From Apricaphanius iberus (taxonomy: Eukaryota; Chordata; Actinopteri; Cyprinodontiformes; Aphaniidae), in contig JAPXFQ010002904.1 of the NCBI GenBank assembly GCA_028564705.1, positions 2,294,001 to 2,358,000 of the forward strand: DNA of 64,000 nt, in the 5' to 3' direction. The notes beneath the pieces were generated by a model that saw nothing but the letters and a program-made list of their open reading frames with translations, was not told where the DNA came from and searched no databases. Numbering within the stretch: position 1 is the first letter of the stretch; each line of letters begins with the position of its first letter. Positions 1-10,104 of this stretch are shown here, piece by piece. A program made the translations under genes and the position numbers.

Positions 1-720
1 CCTGTTTCTAACTCCTGGTCCTACATAAAAACTCTTCCCTTATGGGTAATGTGAATGGACTGAGTCTCCCGGGTGTCACGGCCCTCTCTTTTGCCTTACA
101 GGCAAATCTTCAGCAGCCACTCAGACGGGAGCTACTACCAAAGTCTACAGCAGTCTGTGGGGGTAAAAAACAGGACGATGTAAAAGGATGATGATAGGTT
201 TCATCTTGGACTTAGAAGATTGCATCGCCCAGCGCATGTGGAGCATAGCAGAGCAGAGAGAGCACTACCCGGCCAAGACAGAGCATTCTTGACAGTCCTG
301 TATTTTGAATTCGCAAGGACTTGACATATGCCTCAAATTGTTTGGTCTCAACACACAGCAGATCCACGCTCTGCTGTGATCGGAGACAGGGGTCTGCTGT
401 CTGCTGCTTAGGCTGTATGTCTGTGTCATGAATGTATGCCAAAAACTCAATATGTGTGTGTGTTGGCATTTTCATTGCATATGTTGCTTTTTGCATGCAT
501 GAGGGCAAGCATAAATGGCAACATGCGAAATTTGTCTACTGCTCATGCATCTTGGTTATTTGTCATTCAATAGCCCTTGATGGACAGTCTCTGTTCTTTA
601 AAGTAAAACAAAGTGCACAACTTCTACTACTTAAAAAAAGGAAAATGAGGCAGACATTTTATCTAAAGTGGATTTACAGTCATATAGCCCTACAAACATT
701 TATTAAGAGATGATTTGATC
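1..720. other. Non-coding, no recognised element
   Basis: No exon, repeat family or RNA gene was recognised. Short open frames here have no recognisable domains and ordinary AT-rich composition. Confidence 0.5.
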
Positions 721-723
721 TAT

Positions 724-1020
724 CTACAGTACTATGAAAATGTATTTATCCCCTGCCAGATTACCTTTGTATTTGTTTTTTGTTATTACAACTATGCTAA
801 AACCAGAAAAAAAATAACCAGAGTAAATACAAAAAGCCTTTTTCAAGTCATTATATCATTTATGAAGGGGAAAAATGCTGTCAAAACTAACCTGGGCTTA
901 TGTGGAAAAGCAATTAGCCCCAGTCTTAATAACTGGTTGAGCCATCCTAGCCCGCAATACTTACCAAGAGTTTTTATTATCAAGTGTGGATAGCTGGCAA
1001 TGAGTCTTTTACATCACTGG
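724..1020 (-). mobile_element. Fossil end of a Tc1-like transposon
   Basis: The segment begins tacagtactatgaaaatgta and continues through motifs such as atttatcccctgcc, aacctgggcttatgtgg, aataactggttgagccatcc and caatgagtcttttaca. These match the terminal repeat and adjacent 3' part of a very common teleost Tc1-like family whose ends read like gtgaaaaagtatttgccccc. In that family the transposase points away from this end, hence the minus strand. The copy is heavily mutated and its other end is missing. The family assignment is from recall of the repeat. Confidence 0.6.
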
Positions 1021-1185
1021 TGATCACCAATAACCTACTTCTGTTTAAAATGTACCTCAAAATCAGTATTTGAAGGATGCATGTGTAAGGATAATGTTTT
1101 ACATCATGCCAAAGCATCAATCCAAATTAAGTGAAGACTTTGACAATGCCACTTAAAGGAAAAAAAAAATAATAATTTTATATCC

Positions 1186-1640
1186 ATATACAGTATGGCA
1201 AAAAAAAGTATTTGGCAGTCACCAATTGTGCAAGTTTTCCCACTGAAAAAAATGAAAGAGGTCTGTTATTTTTATCATAGGTTCACTTGAAAAGTGAGAG
1301 AAAATGTAGAAAAAATTCCAGGCATTCACATTGTACAATTAAAAAAAAAAGTATTTGTATAATGGTGCATAAAAGAAGTGTTTAGCACCTGCAAACAAGA
1401 AAAAATTCTGGACCTCACAGACCTATTACTTATTTACGAAGCTCTTCTATCCTCCACTCATTACCTGTATTGATGGAACCTGTTTGAACTTATTTGTATA
1501 AAATACACCTATCCATACATTAAAAATTTCAGACTCCACCCTCCACCATGGCCAAAGCCAGAGAACTGTCCTAAGACACCAGGGGCAAGATTGTACACCT
1601 GCACAAGACTTGAAAACAGAAACGTTTTATGGCACACTTC
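1186..1640 (+). mobile_element. Truncated Tc1-like transposon with transposase start
   Basis: The left terminal repeat starts at tacagtatggcaaaaaaaag and runs through text typical of a fish Tc1-like element (tttggcagtcaccaattgtg, ctcacagacctatta, tcctccactcattacctgta). It leads to an ATG at 1,549 encoding MAKARELS, then a stop, then DTRGKIVHLHK, the degraded N-terminus of the transposase. Similarity ends near 1,640, so the catalytic domain and right end are absent. Confidence 0.65.
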
Positions 1641-3590
1641 CACAATTCTTTGGAATGTAGTTTGGTCTTGTGTGTTCCTACAATATACTTTTAATGATCA
1701 TGCATTTGTTTAGGTTACGTATACTAAAATACGCAAACCACCACTAGACAGTAAAATAAGCTTTAATATGCCCATTCTTAAGATTAATGAAAATCTTAGT
1801 GTTTTGAAAATGTTATGAAATGGGAGATAGAAATCAGTGTCATCAGCTGATGGACAAATGTGAAATGGAGTCACTATTCTATCTTTGAGTGTAAAACAGG
1901 GAATGGTTAGCAGACGACTGGACATTATGTTTGGGTTTAGACAGTTGTTTTTATAAAGGTCACTAAGAGGATTACAACAAAATTTTTCAGAAGCAGCAAT
2001 GCAGCAAAAAAAGGGAGAAAAGAGGAAAAAGTATGGATAAAGTATGGATAAAGTATGTCTTACATCACTTTTTTAATTTTGCAATTGTAATAACAATATT
2101 CATAGATCGTAGATCAGGCTAAATGCTATAGAATGAAGATCCTGTCAACATGTACCAAGGTAGCGTGTTGCAGAAATGCATAAAGAATGACTTGTAGTAC
2201 CCTGGAGCAAAGTGCTAATCAAAAGTGTCCCCCCAACTCCAATCTAATTGTCCACATCCAGCTGATCAGCCAAAGGAGCCCCTTTTCTCAGCACTTACTG
2301 AGATCATTGGTTTGAGAAATGATCCAGTGAACTGTACTAACTCTGATATGATTGGGTGGCCATTTAATAGCATTTGGGGGATGGTCTCGTTGATGTCTGT
2401 TGCAGCCCTAATTGTAGCTAATTTACTGTGAAGCCTTTACTGAGCTGCAGTTGTTTGGGGGTAGAACGCATAATGGCGTTACAGCTCACATTTTATCAAT
2501 GTAAGTAGGAAAAAGGGGAGAACAAACTGTGGTTTCAAGATTGCAAAGGATGTTAATTTCTGACGCACCAAAAATGCTGATAGTTCCAGACATATTCAAT
2601 ATAAGTAAATGTCTCTGGTCCAAAGTAGCAACAAACTCAAAGATAATTTATTAATTGATTGCAAAACGATTACTTTTATCAATTTAAAAACGTTTTTCTG
2701 GTTATTTTGTCATGGCTTACTTAAAGCACAGCACCCTAAGAGGCACCACAACCCACAAGCAATGCAATCATAGGTGACATTAACTTGCTGGTTTACTCAA
2801 GCATACAACACAACGCTTGCAAATATTACACAATCATCCTATGAAAAGCCTTCTTCTTGGATACTTATTAATCTTCTCTGAACCCATGCCATCAGCTTTA
2901 AGAGTGTGTAATGACTCGTAACGAAGGCTGTGCTCTGTTCTTAATGTGGGCCTACTGGGATCAACCCCATCCGCAAACACCAGGCTGTCCACTCATCAGT
3001 TCCAAAGGACAAACCTTTCTTTCCTCTTTCAAAATCCAATAGTTACTGTATACTATGAATACACTGCTTTCTTTTTATTTGGTGCCAGTGAGATTTCTTA
3101 CTATTGGTGTGAAGAAACTGAAATCCTGTTTCAACACTTCTCCAAACCTACATTAGATTCTTTTACTAAAAATATTCCTCAACCTGACTTTGTATCCAGT
3201 ATTACTATTTTCTTACATCCATCAATCCAAAAGAACTGCTATTATTTCCTCAGACGCTCTCCAGGCGAACTTGTCACCTCTGTGTTACCTTTAGGTTTGC
3301 CCCCCCTCTGCAAGCCCTGACTCTTCCAAGCCTCACATTATTCCATTTAAACTTCAATCCTATTTACGGCCTATCCTTTCCCTCGCCTGCCCGAGGCAAT
3401 CAAACAATTCATCCAGTGGACTTCATGTCATCCGGCCCGGTCATAAAAGCCTCTGTTGGGATATGTGTCCAGGAAAACTGTATGTTTGCCAGTGTTGTGC
3501 ATTTGAGTGTTTGTGAGTGGTATGTATGGGTCTGCTTGGTAAAAATAGAAGGTTTGTATAAGTGTGACTTTATGGTAGTTTGGGGCAAAT
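1641..3590. other. Non-coding interval with a short 12-bp tandem repeat
   Basis: No gene recognised. At 2,029-2,060 a 12-bp unit (aagtatggataa) is repeated about 2.5 times. Open frames at 2,946-3,320 and 3,416-3,616 show no family motifs or gene-like context. Confidence 0.5.
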
Positions 3591-3760
3591 GCAGCATAGT
3601 GCCTCATACCCCTTGAACTTTTCCACATTTAATCAAAGTACAAACACAAAGTTCAATTTATTTCTTAGGGATTCAATTTTCTAGACAAACAGATAGTGTT
3701 AGCATGCATTTGTATCCAGTACACCTCTGCCAATATTCGTAAAACCAAATTTTTATGTAA
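3590..3760. mobile_element. Tc1-like terminal-repeat fragment
   Basis: The stretch catagtgcctcataccccttgaa followed by cttttccacattt resembles the end of the fish Tc1-like family that reads 'tgccttgcaaaagtattcataccccttgaa'. Only the terminal part is recognisable. It abuts a different transposon fossil downstream. Confidence 0.5.
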
Positions 3761-3879
3761 TTGCAGATCTAAGTCTTTTGAGTCTTTTTTCACATCTCAA
3801 TATTAAAGTTTTTACAAATTCACGATAAATTAGCTTAAGATCAGTCAATCTGTAAATATACATCCTTTCCTGTCATTCA

Positions 3880-5070
3880 CACCTGCAACACATCCAAAAG
3901 AAGGTTGGGATGGGAGCGATTTAGGACCAGTAGTCAGGTAAATTAGTTAAGTAATGATATGATTTGGAATAAGTGATGTCAACAGGTGATTGTAATTCTG
4001 ATTTGGTACAAAAGCAGGATCCAAGAAAGGTCTAGTCCCTTAGGAGGAAAGACGGACAGAGAATCACCAGTTTGCCAACAAATACAGGAGAAAAAATGCA
4101 ATGTTTAAAAACAATATTCCTCAAAAAGAGATAGGAAGATATTTGGATATGTCACCTCCAACAGTACATAACATAATTAAAAGATTCAAGTAATCGGAAG
4201 GAATTACAGTGCGTAAAGGACACAAGCCTAAGCTGAACAACCGTGATCTGCAATCCCTCTAGCAGCACTGCATCAAGAATCATCATTCATCTATAAGCGA
4301 TATCACCACATAGGCTCAGGACTACTTTGGCAAACCTTTGTCAAGTACCACAACACATAGTTACATCCAGAAATGCCAGTTAAAACTGTACTGTGCCAAA
4401 AGGACGTTGACAATGGCCAGAAATGCTATCAACGTCTCTGGGCTCATAGGCATCTAGGATGGACCATCACACAGTGGTAAGGGCAACAAGTCCAAAAACT
4501 AGGGTTTGTCATAGTATGGGGCTTTGTCAGTGTCCTTGGCAAATGTAACTTGCACTGCTGTAAAAAAAAAACATTAATGCTGAAAAGTTAATAGAGATTT
4601 TGGAGAAAAATATGTTGCCTTCAAAAAGACATATTTTCCAGGCACGCCCATGTATATTTTAAAAATACAATGCAAAACCATATTCTGCACACATTATAAA
4701 GTCTTGGCTAGAGAGGAAAAGGGTAAAGGTACTTGACTAGCCTGCCCGCAATCCAGACCTGTCTGCAATAGAGAATGCATGGTGCATTATATGCGACAAT
4801 GAAGACCAAGGACTGTTGCTCACCTGTGTTTGTCACGTGTTGGAAGAAAGAATGGGACAAAGTTACACCTGAAATAGCTAATCACTTGGTGTGTTCAGTC
4901 CCCAAATATCTGTTAAGTGTTGTGAAAAGGAATGATAACATTACAAAGTGGTAAATGCTTCAATGTATTCAAGCTAATGTCACGTCAAGGATAATTTAAC
5001 AAACTACTGTTTTCAGTTTGATTTTAATTTATAGCCTAGCATCACAACTTTTTTCTGTTTTGCAGTTGTA
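3880..5070 (+). mobile_element. Decayed Tc1/mariner-superfamily element with transposase relic
   Basis: Translating across frames on the plus strand gives a transposase relic. A helix-turn-helix region lies near 4,120-4,200 (RYLDMSPPTVHNIIKRFK), then VRKGHKPKLNNRDLQSL, ISDIT, QDYFGKPLSSTTTHSYIQKC, LKLYCAKR, and LDWPARNPDLSAIENAW near 4,735-4,790, the DLxxIE block that supplies the last catalytic acidic residue. Several stops and frameshifts interrupt it. The arrangement resembles the Tc2-like branch of fish mariner elements. Clear terminal repeats could not be placed, so the limits are approximate. Confidence 0.6.
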
Positions 5071-7305
5071 GCTCTTGCTGCATGTTTAGAGTGATTGTTT
5101 TGCTTGAAGGTAAATTTCTGTTCCAGTCTCAAATATTTGCAGTCTCTAGCAGGATTTCATGCAGTTTTATTTCGTTGCATATAAGCCAAGATATGTTTCA
5201 AAACTATTTCTTTCTAGATTTATGGCTTTAATGACTAATTATTGTTCTACAGATGGATTGACCAAGCTGTGTTGTAGATCTCCTCCAGAGTTACCATTGG
5301 TGCTTTTCTGATTTATTCTGTCCTTGTCCGTAAATTAAAGAGTCAGCTGTGTTTTGGTGTGTCTGTAATTGGTCATGCTCTTTTCATGTCCAGTTGATTG
5401 ACTCTGTAAGATGTTCAAATCTTGGACTGTTGTTTTCTAACCTAACAAATCCTTTAACTTCTCTAAATCTTTATACCATCCTTGGTTTTGATGATGCTGT
5501 TTCATTAGATAGCATTGACTTCTTGCAAACATAATGACCTTCAGAGAAAAACTGTATTTTTAATGATATTAAAGTACACACAGGTGGATCGTGTGTGGGC
5601 GCACTGTATTTTAAAAATATTGTTTGTAGCAGATAAAACAAAACCAGGTGTTTTCCTTCCTTTTTGCAATTAGGGTCAATTTTGTGTTGGTCTCTCACAT
5701 AAAACCCTTGGGAAATAACAAAATCTTTGGCCTTTTTAAGGCATCACCCATGCTTGTCCACATCTGAACGATAAAGCCTGTTTTCAGATGATTTTACAGT
5801 ACAGTCTTTTTTGATAGTCATAATTACATGCAACATATAGAAATTATATACTTCCATCTCATTTTTTTAACAGTGGTCTCTCAACTATTCACACTGAAGG
5901 AAGTGTAAAGATATGAAGGAGACAACTTGACATGTTTACAAGGAGATACCTCAGTGGAGTTTAATTGAGGATGAAGAGGTAGAGGATGAAGGTAGTTCAA
6001 AGGTAAAACAAGTGTGAAAGTTCAGAAGAGAGTTACAGTAACAGACAGTGCCTTATCAGAAATTGGAGACTAAGAATAAGGAGCATAGGCTGAGTTTGAA
6101 CATGAGCTGTCAGCTTGTGGCTTAACATATTTTCTGCATCAGCAGAAACGAGGTGCTGGGGAAGAGGTAGGATAAAAGGTCTGCCCATCACCGTCCTCAC
6201 TTCCCCTGGTTTTGTTGTTCCGCGTTGTTTTCTCCTTGTCTTTTTTCCATTGCATCTCCCTCCAATTAACACCGGGGGAAGCTCCTAATGAGCCGCTGCA
6301 GCGATGTTTGAGGCGAGGCTTTTGTGGTGCGCCGAAGTCAAGGGGTGCTGGTGATACGGTGAGACAGGCAAGACGGCGGATAATGTGAGGATGGATTGAC
6401 AAGCACGAGGAGGCATTAGGCAAATGGCATCATTAAAAAGTGCAGTTACCTGAGCCAGGCTTCATGTGGCATCAGATGAGAGAGAGAAGAGAGGGAGATG
6501 GGGCAAAAGGGAGAAGCACATTGGGGCTGAACGCCTCCAGCTTTGCTGCCCTGATAATTTTGATCTTCTTGCTCTTCTTCTCATGTTTAATACACTCCAG
6601 CTCTTTTCTGGAGGCCTGCTCATGAGACAAGAAACAAGGTGCAGTATTTGTGATATGCCCTTTTGACGTCACAAGTTTGTTTGTGTGTACAGGTGTGCGA
6701 ACAGCTAACATTTACAGATTCATTATGACTTATGTTCCTCAATAGAGCGTACATTTCTGAGCAACATTTAATTGAAAGCTTGCTGTCATGAACCTTTGGG
6801 GTAACTGTGCAAAAGCCCCAATGAGTATAATCAGCTCTGTGTGAGCCGGTCTGTGTGCATGACTGTGTGTCATGCAGGTGCTGAGTTAAAGAAGTGTGTT
6901 AGGTTGAGATACATGTGACCGTCCTCTGTTGGTCCTCTTTTTAAATGGCAGCAAAGGCAGCCAAGGAGAAAAGGGAATGGGGGCTCATTTCACTGCAGAG
7001 ATTCCTGCTGATTTGCCTCTGGCAGCCTGTTATAGTACACACACACACACACACACACACAAACAGGGTGTAGGATTTTATGTAAAAGACCAACACAAAA
7101 TTGACCCAGACTCACACACATACAGAGATTCATGTGCCCCTGATCCCCAATTCTTAATTTAAATGTTTCCAAATCTGAATAAGATGTTAACTGCCATTTA
7201 CATTTTGGCAGCTTTTTCCAATGGTGGGTTTTTGCATAAGTTCTGGAAAATTGTAGAATGTGATCCCTGTTAAGTTACACCTAACCAACTTTGCCTGAAG
7301 TAGTA
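5071..7305. other. Non-coding interval with an inverted repeat pair and a (CA)n run
   Basis: No gene recognised. Two copies of a ~33-bp motif (core caattttgtgttggtct) lie inverted at about 5,672-5,708 (plus) and 7,070-7,107 (minus); they resemble a Tc1-like terminal repeat. A (CA)n tract is at 7,036-7,061. The block 6,150-6,430 is GC-richer than its flanks and has many CpGs (see findings). Confidence 0.45.
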
Positions 7306-7312
7306 GATGTTT

Positions 7313-7640
7313 TCCCATCAATCCATTATCTACACCGTTTATTCTAGAGGGGTGGTGGGGAGGCTGGTGCCTATCTCCAGTGTTCAATGTGCAAGAGGAA
7401 CAGTACACCTTGGACAAGTCGCAAGTCCATCACAGAGCAACATAGAGACAACCATGTGCACACACACTCACACCTAAGGCCAATTTAGAAAGACCAAATA
7501 ACCCGTCATGTATTTAGACTGTGGTAGGAGCCTGGAGTACCCAGAGAGATCCTACACATGCACAGGGAGACCATGCAAACTCCATGCGGGACCGTTTTGC
7601 TGCAAGGCAACAGTGCTACCAACTGCACAACAATGCAGAT
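7313..7640 (-). repeat. Degraded tRNA-derived SINE
   Basis: This copy matches, in order, the SINE at 24,267-24,574: tail side 'tcccatcaatccatt', then 'gtccatcacagagcaacata', 'ggagtacccagagagatcc', 'catgcaaactccatgcggg' and 'ttgctgcaaggcaacagtgc'. Orientation is minus. GATGTTT flanks it on both sides (7,306-7,312 and 7,641-7,647), a likely target-site duplication. The pol III boxes are mutated. Confidence 0.65.
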
Positions 7641-8035
7641 GATGTTTACATTTCTTTTTAATTTTACAATTTTACAATTTTGGTAACTGCTTTAAGCTTT
7701 TGGGCCCAGCTGCAGCTTCAAAACACAACTGCAGGTAATGTTAACTGTCTCTAAAAAATTGCATATTCAAAGAAAGAAAATGAACTATATATATATACAG
7801 TGCTCTGCATAAATGAGTACACCCCCTTTAAAACGTATGAATTTAATCAGTAGCTCAAAAAGATCACAAAATCTTCAGTTTTACTCAAAATGGTTGAAGC
7901 AAAAATGAATACACCCTGCAACAAAAACTACTACATCTAGTATTTTGTATGAGCACCATGATTTTTAAGGACAGCACTAAGTCTTCTAGACATGGTCTAG
8001 GCAACATCGATCTTTTTCCATTCTTCAAGAATAAC

Positions 8036-9010
8036 CTATTTTAGAGCCTCGATGCTGGATGGAGAGGGATTCTTGACTTGTCGCATCAGAATTCCCCCCA
8101 GGTGTTCGATTGGGTTCAGATCAAGACACAAACTTGGCCATTCAATCACCTTCACCCTGTTCTGCTTCAGAAATGCAAAAGTAGCTTTAGATGTGGGTTT
8201 TTGGATCATTGTGGTGTTGGAAAAGTGCACGACAACAAGTGCACGGAGTGGTGGCAGCATCTTCTCCTTCTGTATAGAGCAGTACATTGTTAAGTTCATG
8301 ATACCATCAATGAAATGTAGCTCCCAAACACCAGCAGCTATCATGCAGCCCCAAATAAGGACACTACAGCCACCATGTTTCACTGTAGGCGCCATGCATT
8401 TTCTTTGAAATCCTCACCTTTACGACACCAAACAGTTTTTAAACCATTAGTTCCAAAAACAGTGATATTGGTCTCATCGCTCAGAGTATAGAGTACTAGT
8501 AGTCTTCATCTTTTTCAGCATGGGCCCTAGCAAATTCTAGGCGTGCTATTTTGTGCAAGGGCTTTAGGAGAGGCTTCCTTCATGGACGATACCCATGCAT
8601 GCAATTCCTCTGCAGTGTGCGCCGTATGGTTTCCCGGAAAACGGTCACTCCAGTTTTGGCTTTCAACTGTTTTAGCTAACTGCAGTGAACTTGCATGGCG
8701 ATTTTCAACAACCCTTCTCATCAGAAGACGCTCCTGTCGAGATGTTAACATCGGTGGACGGCCTTGTAAGATGGCTGCACTTCCATCTTTCTCAGATTTT
8801 TTTATCACTTTTGCTAGAGTATTTTGATTGATATTTAAAGCTTTGCTGATCTTCTTGTAGCCCTCACCTTTTCGTGTAAAAATTATTTCCTTTCTCAGAT
8901 TTCTCTTCCACGGGGAGCCATTACTGACAGCATGAAATGGGAAGGGCTTTTCTTTGTAAAGTAATGCCTTTTTATTGTCACCTGTCTGCTGGACCACTCT
9001 TAAATGAATC
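8036..9010 (-). pseudogene. Tc1-like transposase pseudogene
   Basis: The N-terminal part (minus, about 9,010 down to 8,527) shows a helix-turn-helix region around GYKKISKALNINQNTLAKVI and a GRPPMLTSRQERLLMR motif typical of Tc1 transposases. The C-terminal part lies in another frame (8,395 to 8,036) with HGGCSVLIWGCM, FLKQNRVKVIEWP and DLNPIEHL, the last carrying the DDE-triad Glu. The frame changes between 8,395 and 8,527. A further shift near 8,205 puts the NDPK motif with the second Asp out of frame. The gene is dead. Confidence 0.8.
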
Positions 9011-9061
9011 ATTAGACTCACCTGTGGTTGAATGCCTGTTAATTAGAAGTTTGTAGTCTTA

Positions 9062-9869
9062 CTGTGTGTCCAGACCAAACGCGATAGGAGCGACTAGAGC
9101 TTCAGGTTTACATGTAAAATCAATAGAGGAGCGCGATGAAGCGCGACTTGGTGTCCTGCGACTCTTCAGAAGCAGATTTGCGTCGGGAAAAAGCTTCTCT
9201 GTCTGATTTGCGCGAACAATTCGCGCTACAGATGCGATGTAAAATTTGCGCTGCATTTTATGTGGTGCATTTTGTGCATTCGCGCTCATGGCATCTATCG
9301 CTTGAGTTGGAAAAATCTGAACTCCAGCGTCAAATCGCGCCGCGACAACCAATCAGGGGACAGAGTTTCAGTGATTCTGTGACTGTCATGGACTCACAGC
9401 CTCAGCAGGACAAGGAGGAAATACTGATAAACACAGTGGCTAATCACCCCGAGCTACATGACACAAGCCGTTTTCAATACAGAGACAGGAAAAAAAACAA
9501 AAAACCAACTATTTAGACAGGAATGCACCTCTCGGCCTAGAACTGAGCCTTGAAACAGCCTCCTCACCTGGTTTCCTGGTAGCAGCTCCCGCACCACGTA
9601 TCCGTAGCTCACCAAACCCCCAGTGCAGCGGTCCCAGCTCTACCGGAGGCCAGGCCGAACACGTAATCCACTCTGTCCTCCATCAGCTCGGTCCATAATC
9701 CACCGCCAGCTGCATTGTAGCCCCAGCTCCGCTGAAGGCCAGTTCGTGCGTGAAAATACAATATTTGAAGCGCGACCAGTTCGCGTTGTACACGCTTCAA
9801 GGTGTGAATGTTCAAGCATCCAGCTGGGGGCATGTGGCACGTTTTGACGCTTTTGGTGTGGACACACAG
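9062..9869 (+). mobile_element. Nested PIF/Harbinger-type DNA transposon (non-autonomous)
   Basis: The 808-bp insertion starts CTGTGTGTCCAGACCAAACG and ends with the imperfect complement (CGCTTTTGGTGTGGACACACAG). It is flanked by TTA at 9,059-9,061 and 9,870-9,872. A 3-bp TWA duplication is characteristic of PIF/Harbinger. It encodes no DDE transposase but keeps the start of a MADF-domain protein (9,388-9,516), the second gene typical of autonomous Harbinger elements. It is CpG-rich relative to its surroundings. It inserted into the Tc1-like element, so it is the younger of the two. Confidence 0.8.
9388..9516 (+). pseudogene. Truncated MADF/Myb-like gene of the Harbinger-type element
   Basis: The open frame from ATG 9,388 reads MDSQPQQDKEEILINTVANH, then PELHDTSRFQYRDRKKNKK, and stops at 9,516. 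The LIxxVxxHPxLxDxxxxxYRDRxKK pattern is the first half of a MADF (Myb/SANT-like) DNA-binding domain. PIF/Harbinger elements carry such a protein beside the transposase to help it reach DNA. The A-rich run after DRK is followed by a stop, so the third helix and the rest of the protein are missing. Confidence 0.6.
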
Positions 9870-10104
9870 TTATGTGTGGCTTTTTTCCTAGGACTATACT
9901 CATTTTTGAAACATGGGCTTGAATAAATTTGTTAGGCAAATCACTTTTTGTGTTTGCAAATGAAAAAATCTTGTTTGCAATCAATGTCCCACATTTGTGG
10001 GAGTATTTTGTAGTATAGTATAACATACAAAATGTTGATTCTGAAAGGAAGCTAAAGGTTTTCTGACAGACGTAGTGGGGTGTACTCATTTATGCAGAGC
10101 ACTG

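Larger units (their letters stand above)
7798..10104 (-). mobile_element. Complete Tc1-like transposon, interrupted by a nested element
   Basis: Inverted ends match closely: cagtgctctgcataaatgag at 7,798 and its complement ending at 10,104, continuing through a gtacacccc motif. TA flanks both sides, the expected Tc1/mariner target duplication, within short (TA)n runs. An inner copy of the end motif (gaatacaccctgc, near 7,905) suggests an IR/DR layout. The interior holds a minus-strand transposase relic and an 808-bp Harbinger-type insertion (9,062-9,869). Without that insertion the element is about 1.5 kb, the usual Tc1 length. Confidence 0.85.

Noticed and set aside
8052..8408. 118-codon plus-strand frame in the Tc1-like element
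   Set aside because: It is the reverse complement of the transposase catalytic region; the transposase motifs read on the minus strand.
9640..10089. 149-codon minus-strand frame across the Harbinger/Tc1 junction
   Set aside because: It crosses the border of two different transposons, so it cannot be an old gene, and shows no motifs.
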